Of a stretch of 36,022 nt of DNA, positions 17,006 through 25,680 are shown in pieces. Both the position numbers and the translations under genes were made by a program. The stretch lies in contig LJCV01000010.1 in assembly GCA_001298575.1 (NCBI GenBank), forward strand, positions 1-36,022. The letters are read 5' to 3'. The notes beneath the pieces are model-generated. The model was not told the origin of the DNA. It made no database searches and saw only the letters and a list, made by a program, of their open reading frames with translations. The number at the start of each line of letters is the position of its first letter. Position 1 is the first letter of the stretch. This DNA comes from Actinobacteria bacterium OK074. GTDB taxonomy: Bacteria > Actinomycetota > Actinomycetes > Streptomycetales > Streptomycetaceae.

Positions 17006-17805
17006 CGAACCTTCCGTTCCAGGACCAGGCCGCCCTCGTCGTCTCCGCCAGCCGTGGCATGGGGTACGAGATCGCCGCCGAACTCGCCCGCCAGGGCGCC
17101 TCGGTGGCGCTGACGGCGCGCGGCGAGGAGCCGTTGCGCGAGGCGGCCCGCACGATCCACGAGGAGACCGGCCGCCGGGTGCTGCCGATCACCGCGCACA
17201 GCCGCGAGGAGAAGGACCGGCAGGCCGCCGTGGACGCCGTGATGGACACCTTCGGCCGGCTCGACCTGCTCGTGTTCAACACCGGGATCAACCCCGCCCT
17301 CGACACTCCGGCGATCGACCTCGACCTGGACTGCGTACGCCGGATGTTCGACACCAACGCGCTGGCGGCGCTCGGCTACACCCAACTCGCCTGGCAGGCA
17401 TGGATGAAGGACCACGGTGGAGCGGTGCTGATGATGAACACCGTGGCCGCCACCAGCGTCTTCCGGATGCCCGCGTACAGCGCGAGCAAGGCCGCCCTGC
17501 ACCGGCTCACCGAGGACCTCGCCGACCAACTCGCCCCGCGCGTACGGGTCAACGCCCTCGCGCCCGCCTTCGTCCGCACCGGCTTCATGGAGTCGATCGC
17601 CACTCTGCCCGACGACACGATCGCGGCCAGCTATCCGCTGGGGCGGGTGGGGGAGGGCGCGGACATCGCCCAGGCGGCGGCCTTCCTGCTCTCGCCGCGC
17701 GCCTCCTGGATCACCGGGGTCACCCTGCGGATCGACGGCGGCAAGTCCGTCGCCACCGCGACCCACGACCGCCCGCCCCCTGCCCCGGGCCGGCCCGTCC
17801 ACTGA
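17002..17805 (+). CDS. Short-chain dehydrogenase/reductase with altered motifs
   Basis: The 267-residue product is a classical-length SDR. The cofactor motif reads VSASRGMGYEIA instead of TGxxxGxG, and the NAG motif is NTG. The catalytic YSASK is intact, but the serine usually 13 residues before the tyrosine appears to be replaced, with MNTVAA where most have NISS or GSVV; Thr probably takes its place. The end SWITGVTLRIDGGKS is typical of FabG-like enzymes. It would reduce or oxidise an intermediate with NAD(P). It is the last gene of the plus-strand arm, translationally coupled to the acyltransferase through GTGA, with GGAGG at 16991-16995, and followed by a strong terminator. Confidence 0.85.
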   Translation: MTNLPFQDQAALVVSASRGMGYEIAAELARQGASVALTARGEEPLREAARTIHEETGRRVLPITAHSREEKDRQAAVDAVMDTFGRLDLLVFNTGINPALDTPAIDLDLDCVRRMFDTNALAALGYTQLAWQAWMKDHGGAVLMMNTVAATSVFRMPAYSASKAALHRLTEDLADQLAPRVRVNALAPAFVRTGFMESIATLPDDTIAASYPLGRVGEGADIAQAAAFLLSPRASWITGVTLRIDGGKSVATATHDRPPPAPGRPVH

Positions 17806-17824
17806 CCGGGCCGACCGCCGAGAC

Positions 17825-17864
17825 GCGACCGGGCGCCCGCACCGCGGTGCGGGCGCCCGGTCGC
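17825..17864. terminator. Bidirectional hairpin terminator, 19-bp perfect stem
   Basis: A 19-bp perfect inverted repeat (17825-17843 with 17846-17864) surrounds a 2-base centre. It lies between the convergent SDR and HTH genes, 20 bases after one stop and 14 from the other. It marks the right end of the cluster and can act in both directions. Confidence 0.85.
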
Positions 17865-17877
17865 GCAGCAGATCGGA

Positions 17878-18078
17878 TCAGTCTTCTCTTCGGCCCCGGT
17901 TGCCCGGCCGGGAGGCCACCCAGGCGCGGACGGTGTCGGCGTACCAGTACGGCTTGCCGGACTCCACGTGGTCGGGCGGCGGCAGCAGCCCGTGCTTGCG
18001 GTACGACCTCACCGTGTCCGGCTGGACCCGGATGTGCGCCGCGATCTCCTTGTACGACCAAAGCCGACGGTCGGTCAT
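17878..18078 (-). CDS. Small MerR/AlpA-like winged-helix DNA-binding protein
   Basis: The 66-residue product is a single DNA-binding domain. LWSYKEIAAHIRVQPDTVRSYRKHG is a helix-turn-helix with the MerR/AlpA pattern. It is followed by a wing (GKPYWYADTVRAWVASRP) and a basic tail. There is no ligand or dimerisation domain. Proteins of this type act as small regulators or excision-like factors in actinobacteria; the target is unknown. The ATG at 18078 is preceded by GGGAGGTG. It is transcribed toward the salicylate cluster but separated from it by the 19-bp terminator, so it belongs to the neighbouring block. Direct TACGTGAC repeats lie upstream and could be its own site. Confidence 0.75.
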   Translation of the reverse strand: MTDRRLWSYKEIAAHIRVQPDTVRSYRKHGLLPPPDHVESGKPYWYADTVRAWVASRPGNRGRRED

Positions 18079-18214
18079 CAGTGGCACCTCCCTGCACGTG
18101 CCGCGGCGGCGACCGGGGAACGGCCGTCGGGGGAGCCGGGCACTGCGCTGGCGATCACAAACCCTGTGCCCGTTGAACGACGGAGAGTGACCAGGGGGAG
18201 ATGCCTGTCGACGG

Positions 18215-18253
18215 TACGTGACGGAAGACCCGCGTACAGGAGACATACGTGAC
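18215..18253. promoter_or_regulatory. Direct repeat TACGTGAC upstream of the HTH gene
   Basis: TACGTGAC occurs at 18215-18222 and 18246-18253, 31 bases apart (about three helical turns), in the 210-base gap between the HTH gene and the IolE-like gene. TTTGT and ACAAA flank a spacer just beyond (near 18266-18285). Possible autoregulatory sites; no experimental motif is recalled. Confidence 0.3.
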
Positions 18254-18288
18254 AGGGGAGTGGCTTTTGTTACAGAGGTGACAAACGA

Positions 18289-19230
18289 CTACGCCCCGCA
18301 GGACCGCAGAAACGCCCGAGTCCGTTGCGCAATAGGCAACGGCTTGTCCGGCTCGCACGGATACATGTCCTGCTCCACGATCGCGAACAGGTCGACGTCC
18401 AGCCGCTGCGCGGCCTCCAGCACCGGCCCCAGCGCCGGCACCCCGCTCGGCGGCTCGCACATCACGCCCCGCCCCACGGCGGGGCCGAACGGGACCTCGC
18501 CCGCGCGGACGTCCGCCAGGATCTCCGGGTCCACCTGCTTGAGGTGCAGGTACCCGATCCGCTCCCCGTACGTCTCGATCAGCTTCACGCTGTCGCCGCC
18601 GCAGTAGGCGTAGTGGCCCGTGTCCAGGCACAGCGACACGAGCGAGGAGTCGGTGCCGTCGAGGAAGCGGACGACGTTCTCCTCGCTGTCGATGTGCGTG
18701 TCGGCGTGCGGGTGGACGACGATCCGGAGGCCGTAGCGCTCCCGCACCTCGCGGCCCAGCCGCTCGGTCAGCGTGGTGAGGTTGCGCCACTGCTCGGGGG
18801 TGAGGGTGTCGGACTCCAGGACCTCGCCGGTCTTGTCGTCGCGCCAGAAGGACGGGATGACCACGAGATGCTCGGCACCCATCGCCTGGGCGAGGACCGC
18901 GTTGTCGGCGACGTGCGCCCAGGTCTTCTCCCACACGGACTCGCCGTGGTGCAGACCGGTGAAGACCGTGCCCGCCGACACCTTCAGGCCACGTCTGGCC
19001 GTCTCCTCGGTGAGGACGGCCGGGTCGGTCGGCAGATAGCCGTACGGGCCCAGTTCGATCCACTCGTACCCGGACTGCGAGACCTCGTCGAGGAAGCGCC
19101 GCCAGGGCACCTGCTGCGGATCGTCCGGGAACCAGACGCCCCAGCTGTCGGGGGCCGATCCGATCCGGATGCGGGAGAGTGGGGAGGGCGCGGTGGCAGC
19201 GTCGGTGGGCTGCGGTGACAACGACGTCAT
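18289..19230 (-). CDS. IolE/IolI-like sugar isomerase/epimerase (TIM barrel)
   Basis: The 313-residue product belongs to the xylose-isomerase-like TIM-barrel family that includes inosose dehydratase IolE and inosose isomerase IolI. The landmarks are GSAPDSWGVW at the start, IELGPYGYLP, VVHPHADTHI, CLDTGHYAY, YLHLKQVDP and a late FAIVEQDMYP. Its His, Asp and Glu residues are the likely metal ligands. Because it faces iolC and the pathway otherwise lacks a dehydratase, dehydration of scyllo-inosose is the best guess, but isomerase is not excluded. I start it at ATG 19230; an in-frame ATG at 19290 would add 20 poorly conserved residues and would overlap the divergent promoter. Confidence 0.75.
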   Translation of the reverse strand: MTSLSPQPTDAATAPSPLSRIRIGSAPDSWGVWFPDDPQQVPWRRFLDEVSQSGYEWIELGPYGYLPTDPAVLTEETARRGLKVSAGTVFTGLHHGESVWEKTWAHVADNAVLAQAMGAEHLVVIPSFWRDDKTGEVLESDTLTPEQWRNLTTLTERLGREVRERYGLRIVVHPHADTHIDSEENVVRFLDGTDSSLVSLCLDTGHYAYCGGDSVKLIETYGERIGYLHLKQVDPEILADVRAGEVPFGPAVGRGVMCEPPSGVPALGPVLEAAQRLDVDLFAIVEQDMYPCEPDKPLPIAQRTRAFLRSCGA

Positions 19231-19270
19231 GCTCGTCAGCTTCGGTCCGTCCCGAACCGGTGTCAAGCTC

Positions 19271-19324
19271 TCGTCCGAATGTCTGGACAAACTATTGACA
19301 GGGTCCCGGGCGCGCGGCTAGACC
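19271..19324 (+). promoter_or_regulatory. Promoter of the inositol operon with a possible operator
   Basis: TTGACA (19295-19300) is followed after 18 bases by TAGACC (19319-19324), a plausible housekeeping-sigma promoter whose start would lie just before the iolC ribosome site. Just upstream, GTCC (19273-19276) and GGAC (19285-19288) flank 8 bases, and TGTC-TG-GACA (19280-19289) is a near-palindrome that could bind the inositol repressor. The region also serves the divergent IolE-like gene. Confidence 0.45.
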
Positions 19325-19353
19325 TTGGGGAGAGCCGCTGAGAAGGGAACTCG

Positions 19354-20304
19354 ATGGCGTACGACTTGATCACCATGGGCCGTATCGGGGTGGATCTGTA
19401 TCCGCTCCAGACGGGCGTGCCACTGCCGCAGGTGACCTCCTTCGGGAAGTTCCTGGGCGGATCGGCCACGAACGTCGCCGTCGCGGCGGCCCGCCTCGGA
19501 CGCCGTACGGCGGTGATCACCCGCACCGGTGACGACCCCTTCGGCACCTACCTGCACGAGGCGCTGCGCGACTTCGGCGTGGACGACCGCTGGGTCACCC
19601 CGGTGGCCGGGCTGCCGACCCCGGTGACATTCTGCGAGGTCTTCCCGCCGGACGACTTCCCGCTGTACTTCTACCGTCGGCCCAAGGCGCCCGACCTGGA
19701 GATCGCCGCGGACGAACTGGACCTGGACGAGGTCCACGACGCCCGGATCTTCTGGATCACCGGCACCGGCCTGAGCGAGGAGCCCAGCCGGACGGCGACG
19801 CTCGCCGCGCTCGCGCACCGCGCCAAGGCGGGGACCACGGTCTTCGACCTCGACTGGCGGCCGATGTTCTGGTCCGACCCGGCCGCCGCCCGGCCCTTCT
19901 ACGAAGAGGCGCTGCGGCACACCACCGTCGCCGTCGGCAACCTCGACGAGGTCGAGGTCGCCACCGGCGTCCGCGACCCGCACGCCGCCGCGCGTGCGCT
20001 GCTGGACGCCGGCGTCGAACTCGCCGTCGTCAAGCAGGGCCCCAAGGGCGTGCTGGCCGTCAACCGAGACGGCGAGTCGGCCGAGGTGCCGCCGCTGCCG
20101 GTGAACGTCCTCAACGGCCTCGGCGCGGGCGACGCGTTCGGCGGTTCGCTCTGCCACGGGCTGCTGGCGGGCTGGGACCTGGAGAAGATCATGCGGCACG
20201 CCAACGCGGCCGGCGCGATCGTCGCCTCCCGTCTGGAGTGCTCCTCGGCGATGCCGACGACCACCGAGGTCGAGACGGCCGTCGCGGCGGGAGCGGTCCT
20301 GTGA
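19354..20304 (+). CDS. iolC: 5-dehydro-2-deoxygluconokinase
   Basis: The 316-residue product is a PfkB-family carbohydrate kinase that phosphorylates 5-dehydro-2-deoxygluconate in myo-inositol breakdown. The N-terminal signature GGSATNVAVAAARLG is at about 35-49. The C-terminal signature GLGAGDAFGG has the catalytic Asp at about 260. The opening MAYDLITMGRIGVDLYPLQ is characteristic of IolC rather than ribokinase. The ATG at 19354 follows GAAGGGAA at a good distance. It is the first gene of a tightly packed operon and overlaps the next gene by four bases (GTGA). Confidence 0.92.
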   Translation: MAYDLITMGRIGVDLYPLQTGVPLPQVTSFGKFLGGSATNVAVAAARLGRRTAVITRTGDDPFGTYLHEALRDFGVDDRWVTPVAGLPTPVTFCEVFPPDDFPLYFYRRPKAPDLEIAADELDLDEVHDARIFWITGTGLSEEPSRTATLAALAHRAKAGTTVFDLDWRPMFWSDPAAARPFYEEALRHTTVAVGNLDEVEVATGVRDPHAAARALLDAGVELAVVKQGPKGVLAVNRDGESAEVPPLPVNVLNGLGAGDAFGGSLCHGLLAGWDLEKIMRHANAAGAIVASRLECSSAMPTTTEVETAVAAGAVL

Positions 20305-21203
20305 GCGCCTCCGCCAACCCGGTCTCCGTGAACCTCGAGGAGCTGGTGCGCCTCCGCGTCCAGCACCCCGAGGCCGTCGCCGAGGCCGCCGCCCGCCGCA
20401 CCCGGCGGCCCCTGATCGGGGACAGCGGCCGGCTGATGATCGTCGCCGCCGACCACCCCGCCCGCGGCGCCCTCGGCGTCGGCGGGAACCCGTTCGCCAT
20501 GGCCAACCGGGTCGACCTCCTCGAACGGCTGTGCCTGGCGCTGTCCCGCCCCGGCGTGGACGGCGTGCTCGCCACCGCGGACATCCTGGAGGACCTGCTC
20601 CTCCTCGGCGCCCTCGACGGCAAGATCGTCATGGGCTCGATGAACCGCGGCGGCCTCCAGGGCGCGTCCTTCGAACTCGACGACCGCTTCACCGGCCACC
20701 GCGCCGAGGACATGGCCCGCCTCGGCTTCGACGCGGGCAAGCTCCTGGTGCGCATCTGCTACGACGACCCCGGCTCGCTGCGCACGCTGGAGTCCACCGC
20801 CCGTGCGATCGACGACATGGCCGCGCGCCGACTCCCGCTGTTCGTCGAGCCGTTCATCTCGGTACGACGCCCCGACGGCACCCTCCGCAACGACCTGTCC
20901 GCCGAGGCCGTCACCAAGTCCATCGCGATTGCGAGCGGGTTGGGCGGCACCAGCGCGTACACCTGGCTGAAGGTGCCCGTCACCGACAACCCGGACGACA
21001 TGGCCGAGGTCATGGCCACCTCCACGCTGCCCGCCGTGCTGCTCGGCGGCGAGGTCGGCGGCGACCAGGAGGGCGCCTACGAGAAGTGGCGCGGCGCGCT
21101 CCAACTCCCCACCGTGCAGGGCCTGGTGGTGGGCCGCTCGCTCCTGTACCCCGCCGACGGCGATGTGGCCGCCGCGGTGGACACCGCCGTCGGACTGCTG
21201 TGA
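20301..21203 (+). CDS. Class I aldolase of the inositol pathway
   Basis: The 300-residue product resembles DhnA/LacD-type class I aldolases, usually annotated in actinobacteria as deoxyribose-phosphate or tagatose-phosphate aldolase. The start LIGDSGRLMIVAADHPARG is the aldolase entry motif. TWLKVPVTD offers the Schiff-base lysine at about 223. LLGGEVGGDQ and VQGLVVGRSLLYP form the phosphate end of the barrel. Its place between iolC and iolB suggests that it cleaves 6-phospho-5-dehydro-2-deoxygluconate to dihydroxyacetone phosphate and malonate semialdehyde, taking the place of the class II IolJ; this role is inferred from context. The start is GTG 20301, overlapping the iolC stop. Confidence 0.8.
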   Translation: MSASANPVSVNLEELVRLRVQHPEAVAEAAARRTRRPLIGDSGRLMIVAADHPARGALGVGGNPFAMANRVDLLERLCLALSRPGVDGVLATADILEDLLLLGALDGKIVMGSMNRGGLQGASFELDDRFTGHRAEDMARLGFDAGKLLVRICYDDPGSLRTLESTARAIDDMAARRLPLFVEPFISVRRPDGTLRNDLSAEAVTKSIAIASGLGGTSAYTWLKVPVTDNPDDMAEVMATSTLPAVLLGGEVGGDQEGAYEKWRGALQLPTVQGLVVGRSLLYPADGDVAAAVDTAVGLL

Positions 21204-21213
21204 GGGCCGCCGC

Positions 21214-22053
21214 ATGAGCAATGATCTGTACGTCCCCAAGGGCGCGGCGGCGAACGCCCAGTACGCCGTCGACATCGACCCCAAGCGGGCCGGCTGGACC
21301 CACAGCAGCCTGCGGGTGCTGGAGTTGGCGCCGGGCGGCACGCACACCTTCACCACCGGTGACAGCGAGTGGATCGTCATTCCACTGGGCGGCGCCTGTA
21401 CGGTGGAAATTGACGACAACGACGGACAAAAGTTCCAACTCTCGGGCCGGGAAAGCGTGTTCGCCGGGGTCAGTGACTTCGCGTACGTGCCCCGCGACGC
21501 CCGGGTTCTGATCGCCTCCGGTGCGGGAGGCCGCTTCGCCCTGGCAGGAGCGAAGTGCGAGCGCCTACTCCCCGCCCGCTACGGCCCCGCGCCGGAGGTC
21601 CCCGTCGAAGACCGCGGCAGCGGCAACTGCGCCCGCCAGGTACGCAACTTCGCCTCCGCGGACGCCTTCGAGTGCGACCAGCTGATCGCCGTCGAGGTCG
21701 TCACCCCCGGCGGCAACTGGTCCTCGTACCCGCCGCACAAGCACGACGAGAACCGCCCCGGTAAGGAGACGGCCCTCGAAGAGATCTACTACTTCGAGAT
21801 CGACGGCCCGGGCGGCCTCGGCTACCAGCGGGTGTTCCCCTCCCGCGAGGGCGGATCCGACGTCCTGGCGGAGGTCCGCTCCGGCGACGCCGTCCTCGTC
21901 CCCGACGGCTGGCACGGCCCGTCCATCGCCGAGCCCGGACACGCCATGTACTACCTGAACGTCATGGCGGGACCCGGTCCCGAGCGCGACTGGCGCATCT
22001 GCTTCCACCCCGACCACGTCAACGGCACAGCAAGCACAGGGGGTTACCGATGA
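21214..22053 (+). CDS. iolB: 5-deoxy-glucuronate isomerase
   Basis: The 279-residue product is a bicupin of the IolB family, which isomerises 5-deoxyglucuronate to 5-dehydro-2-deoxygluconate. The segment SSYPPHKHDENRPGKETALE followed by EIYYFE holds the metal-binding His and Glu residues, and VPDGWHGP and YYLNVMAGP close the second cupin. The length is normal. The ATG at 21214 lies 10 bases after the aldolase stop. The stop overlaps the iolD start (ATGA), so the genes are translationally coupled. Confidence 0.92.
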   Translation: MSNDLYVPKGAAANAQYAVDIDPKRAGWTHSSLRVLELAPGGTHTFTTGDSEWIVIPLGGACTVEIDDNDGQKFQLSGRESVFAGVSDFAYVPRDARVLIASGAGGRFALAGAKCERLLPARYGPAPEVPVEDRGSGNCARQVRNFASADAFECDQLIAVEVVTPGGNWSSYPPHKHDENRPGKETALEEIYYFEIDGPGGLGYQRVFPSREGGSDVLAEVRSGDAVLVPDGWHGPSIAEPGHAMYYLNVMAGPGPERDWRICFHPDHVNGTASTGGYR

Positions 22054-23936
22054 CGGTGCAGACCTCGACGACGAGGCTCACGGTCGCCCAGGCGCTCGTG
22101 CGCTTCCTGGCCGCGCAGTACACCGAACGCGACGGCGTACGGCAGCGGTTGATCGGCGCGACCTGGGGCATCTTCGGCCACGGCAACGTCGCCGGGCTCG
22201 GCCAGGCGCTGGTCGAGTACGCCGACGACATGCCGTACCACCAGGGCCGCAACGAACAGTCCATGGTGCACGCGGCAGTTGGCTATGCCCGGCAGTCAAA
22301 CCGCCTGTCGACGCACGCGGTTACGACGTCGATCGGCCCCGGCGCGACCAACCTGGTCACCGGCGCCGCCCTGGCGACGATCAACCACATCCCGGTGCTG
22401 CTGCTGCCCGGCGACATCTTCGCCACCCGCCCGGCCGACCCGGTGCTCCAGCAGCTCGAACTCCCCTACGCGGGCGACGTGTCGGTCAACGACACCCTGC
22501 GCCCCGTGTCGAAGTACTTCGACCGCGTCACCCGCCCCGAGGCCCTCGTCCCGGCCGCCCTCCAGGCGATGCGCGTGCTCACCGACCCGGTCGAGACCGG
22601 CGCCGTCACGCTCGCGCTGCCGCAGGACGTGCAGGCGGAGGCGTACGACTGGCCGGACGAGTTCTTCGCCGAACGGACCTGGCACGTACGGCGACCGGGC
22701 GCCGACCCCGTCGAACTCGCCGCAGCCGTAAGGGCGGTTCGCGAGGCGCGCAGGCCGCTGATCATCGCGGGCGGCGGTGTCCACCACAGCCGCGCTGAGG
22801 ACGCCCTGGCCGAGTTCGCCGAGGCCACCGGCATCCCGGTCGCCTCCACCCAGGCGGGCAAGGGCTCCCTGCGCCACGACCACCCCCAGGACGTCGGCGG
22901 CGTCGGCCACACCGGCACCGCCACCGCGGACGAACTCGCCCGCACCGCCGACCTGGTCATCGGCGTCGGCACCCGGTACACGGACTTCACCACCGCCTCC
23001 AACACCCTCTTCACCGGCGACGGCGTCCGCTTCCTCAACCTCAACATCGCCTCGTACGACGGCCACAAGCTCGGCGCCCTGCCGCTGGTGGCGGACGCGC
23101 GCGGCGGCCTTGAGGAACTGGCCCGGGAGTTGGGCGACCACAAGGTCGCCGCCGCGTACGCCGCCGAGTACCGCGAGGACAAGGACCGCTGGGAGCAGCG
23201 CGTCGACGCCGCCTACGAGGCCGAGGAGCCCGAGGCGCGCCCGACGCAGACCCAGGTGCTCGGCGCGCTGGACGCGATCGTCGACGAGTCGGACATCCTG
23301 ATCAACGCGGCCGGTTCGCTCCCCGGTGACCTGCACAAGCTGTGGCGGGCGCGGTCGTTCGACCAGTACCACCTGGAGTACGGCTACTCCTGCATGGGCT
23401 ACGAGATCCCGGCCGCGCTCGGCGTCAAGCTGGCCGCCCCGGACCGCCCGGTGTGGGCCCTGGTCGGCGACGGCACCTACCTGATGATGCCGACCGAGAT
23501 CGTGACGGCCGTCCAGGAGGGCATCGCGATCAAGATGCTGCTCGTGCAGAACCACGGGTACGCGTCCATCGGCGGCCTCTCCGAGTCGGTCGGCGGCGAG
23601 CGGTTCGGCACCGCGTACCGCTACACCGCCGACGACGGCACCTTCACCGGGCCGCCGCTCCCCGTCGACCTGGCCGCCAACGTGGCCAGCCTCGGCATGC
23701 GTGTGCTGCGCGCCAAGACCGTCCGCGAACTGCGCTCGGCCCTCGCCGAGGCACGCGCGGCCGACGTTCCCACATGTGTCTACGTCGAGACCGAAACGGC
23801 CGACACAGTGTCGGGCGCGCCTCCGGCGCAAGCCTGGTGGGATGTACCCGTGGCCGAAACCGCGACCCGAGCGTCCGCGGTCAAGGCCCGTGAGCTGTAC
23901 GAACGGCACGTCTCCACCCGACGCCGTCATCTGTGA
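22050..23936 (+). CDS. iolD: 3D-(3,5/4)-trihydroxycyclohexane-1,2-dione acylhydrolase
   Basis: The 628-residue product is a thiamine-diphosphate enzyme of the acetolactate-synthase family that opens the inositol ring, yielding 5-deoxyglucuronate. The catalytic Glu lies in GRNEQSMVHAAVGYARQ, followed by SIGPGATNLVTGAALATIN. The ThDP-binding motif starts with GDG at about 473 (ALVGDGTYLMM) and ends with QNHGYAS at about 500, the usual spacing. The start ATG overlaps the iolB stop. It is followed after 14 bases by mmsA, which has its own GAAGGAG site. Confidence 0.93.
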   Translation: MTVQTSTTRLTVAQALVRFLAAQYTERDGVRQRLIGATWGIFGHGNVAGLGQALVEYADDMPYHQGRNEQSMVHAAVGYARQSNRLSTHAVTTSIGPGATNLVTGAALATINHIPVLLLPGDIFATRPADPVLQQLELPYAGDVSVNDTLRPVSKYFDRVTRPEALVPAALQAMRVLTDPVETGAVTLALPQDVQAEAYDWPDEFFAERTWHVRRPGADPVELAAAVRAVREARRPLIIAGGGVHHSRAEDALAEFAEATGIPVASTQAGKGSLRHDHPQDVGGVGHTGTATADELARTADLVIGVGTRYTDFTTASNTLFTGDGVRFLNLNIASYDGHKLGALPLVADARGGLEELARELGDHKVAAAYAAEYREDKDRWEQRVDAAYEAEEPEARPTQTQVLGALDAIVDESDILINAAGSLPGDLHKLWRARSFDQYHLEYGYSCMGYEIPAALGVKLAAPDRPVWALVGDGTYLMMPTEIVTAVQEGIAIKMLLVQNHGYASIGGLSESVGGERFGTAYRYTADDGTFTGPPLPVDLAANVASLGMRVLRAKTVRELRSALAEARAADVPTCVYVETETADTVSGAPPAQAWWDVPVAETATRASAVKARELYERHVSTRRRHL

Positions 23937-23950
23937 AGGAGCAACTGGGA

Positions 23951-25453
<1,503 letters not shown>

Positions 25454-25508
25454 GGTAGGCAAGCCTTTTCGGGGCCGCTTCGGGTGGCTCGGGCCGCCGA
25501 CTTCCCCC

Positions 25509-25542
25509 GCGCCCCTCGATCGCCGCAGGCGATTAGGGGCGC
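25509..25542 (+). terminator. Two-tier hairpin after mmsA (start of repeat copy 2)
   Basis: The outer stem is GCGCCCCT (25509-25516) with AGGGGCGC (25535-25542). The inner stem is ATCGCC (25519-25524) with GGCGAT (25528-25533) around a GCA loop. It lies 56 bases after mmsA and is a likely terminator of the inositol operon; it forms the left end of the dispersed repeat. Confidence 0.65.
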
Positions 25543-25605
25543 GGGGCTCTGCCCAATATGCGGCTACCGCCGCGTGGGCGCGATCAGCCACATGCGGCCC
25601 GCACC
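25509..25605. repeat. Dispersed Streptomyces intergenic repeat, copy 2
   Basis: After the two-tier hairpin come GGGGCGCGGGGCTCT, a second hairpin GCGGC-TACC-GCCGC (25560-25573), then GTGGGCGCGATCAGCCACAT and GCGGCCCGCA. It matches copy 1 (7775-7855) in order and sequence. The second stem is identical, and the loop differs by one base (TGCC versus TACC). Confidence 0.7.
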
Positions 25606-25668
25606 CGCGAACGGACAGCTCCCCCCGAGCTATTGGGCGCCCCCAGCCCCACTGTCAGAGACACCCCG

Positions 25669-25674
25669 TAACGT
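25669..25674 (+). promoter_or_regulatory. Candidate -10 box for a leaderless hydrolase-ABC mRNA
   Basis: TAACGT fits TANNNT and ends 6 bases before the ATG at 25681, the same spacing as at the helicase gene. No Shine-Dalgarno sequence is present, which supports leaderless translation. No clear -35 box is seen. Confidence 0.35.
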
Positions 25675-25680
25675 GGACGC

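Noticed and set aside
22296..23930. 544-codon minus-strand open frame
   Set aside because: It is antisense to iolD, whose thiamine-diphosphate motifs are intact. Long antisense frames are expected in very GC-rich DNA.
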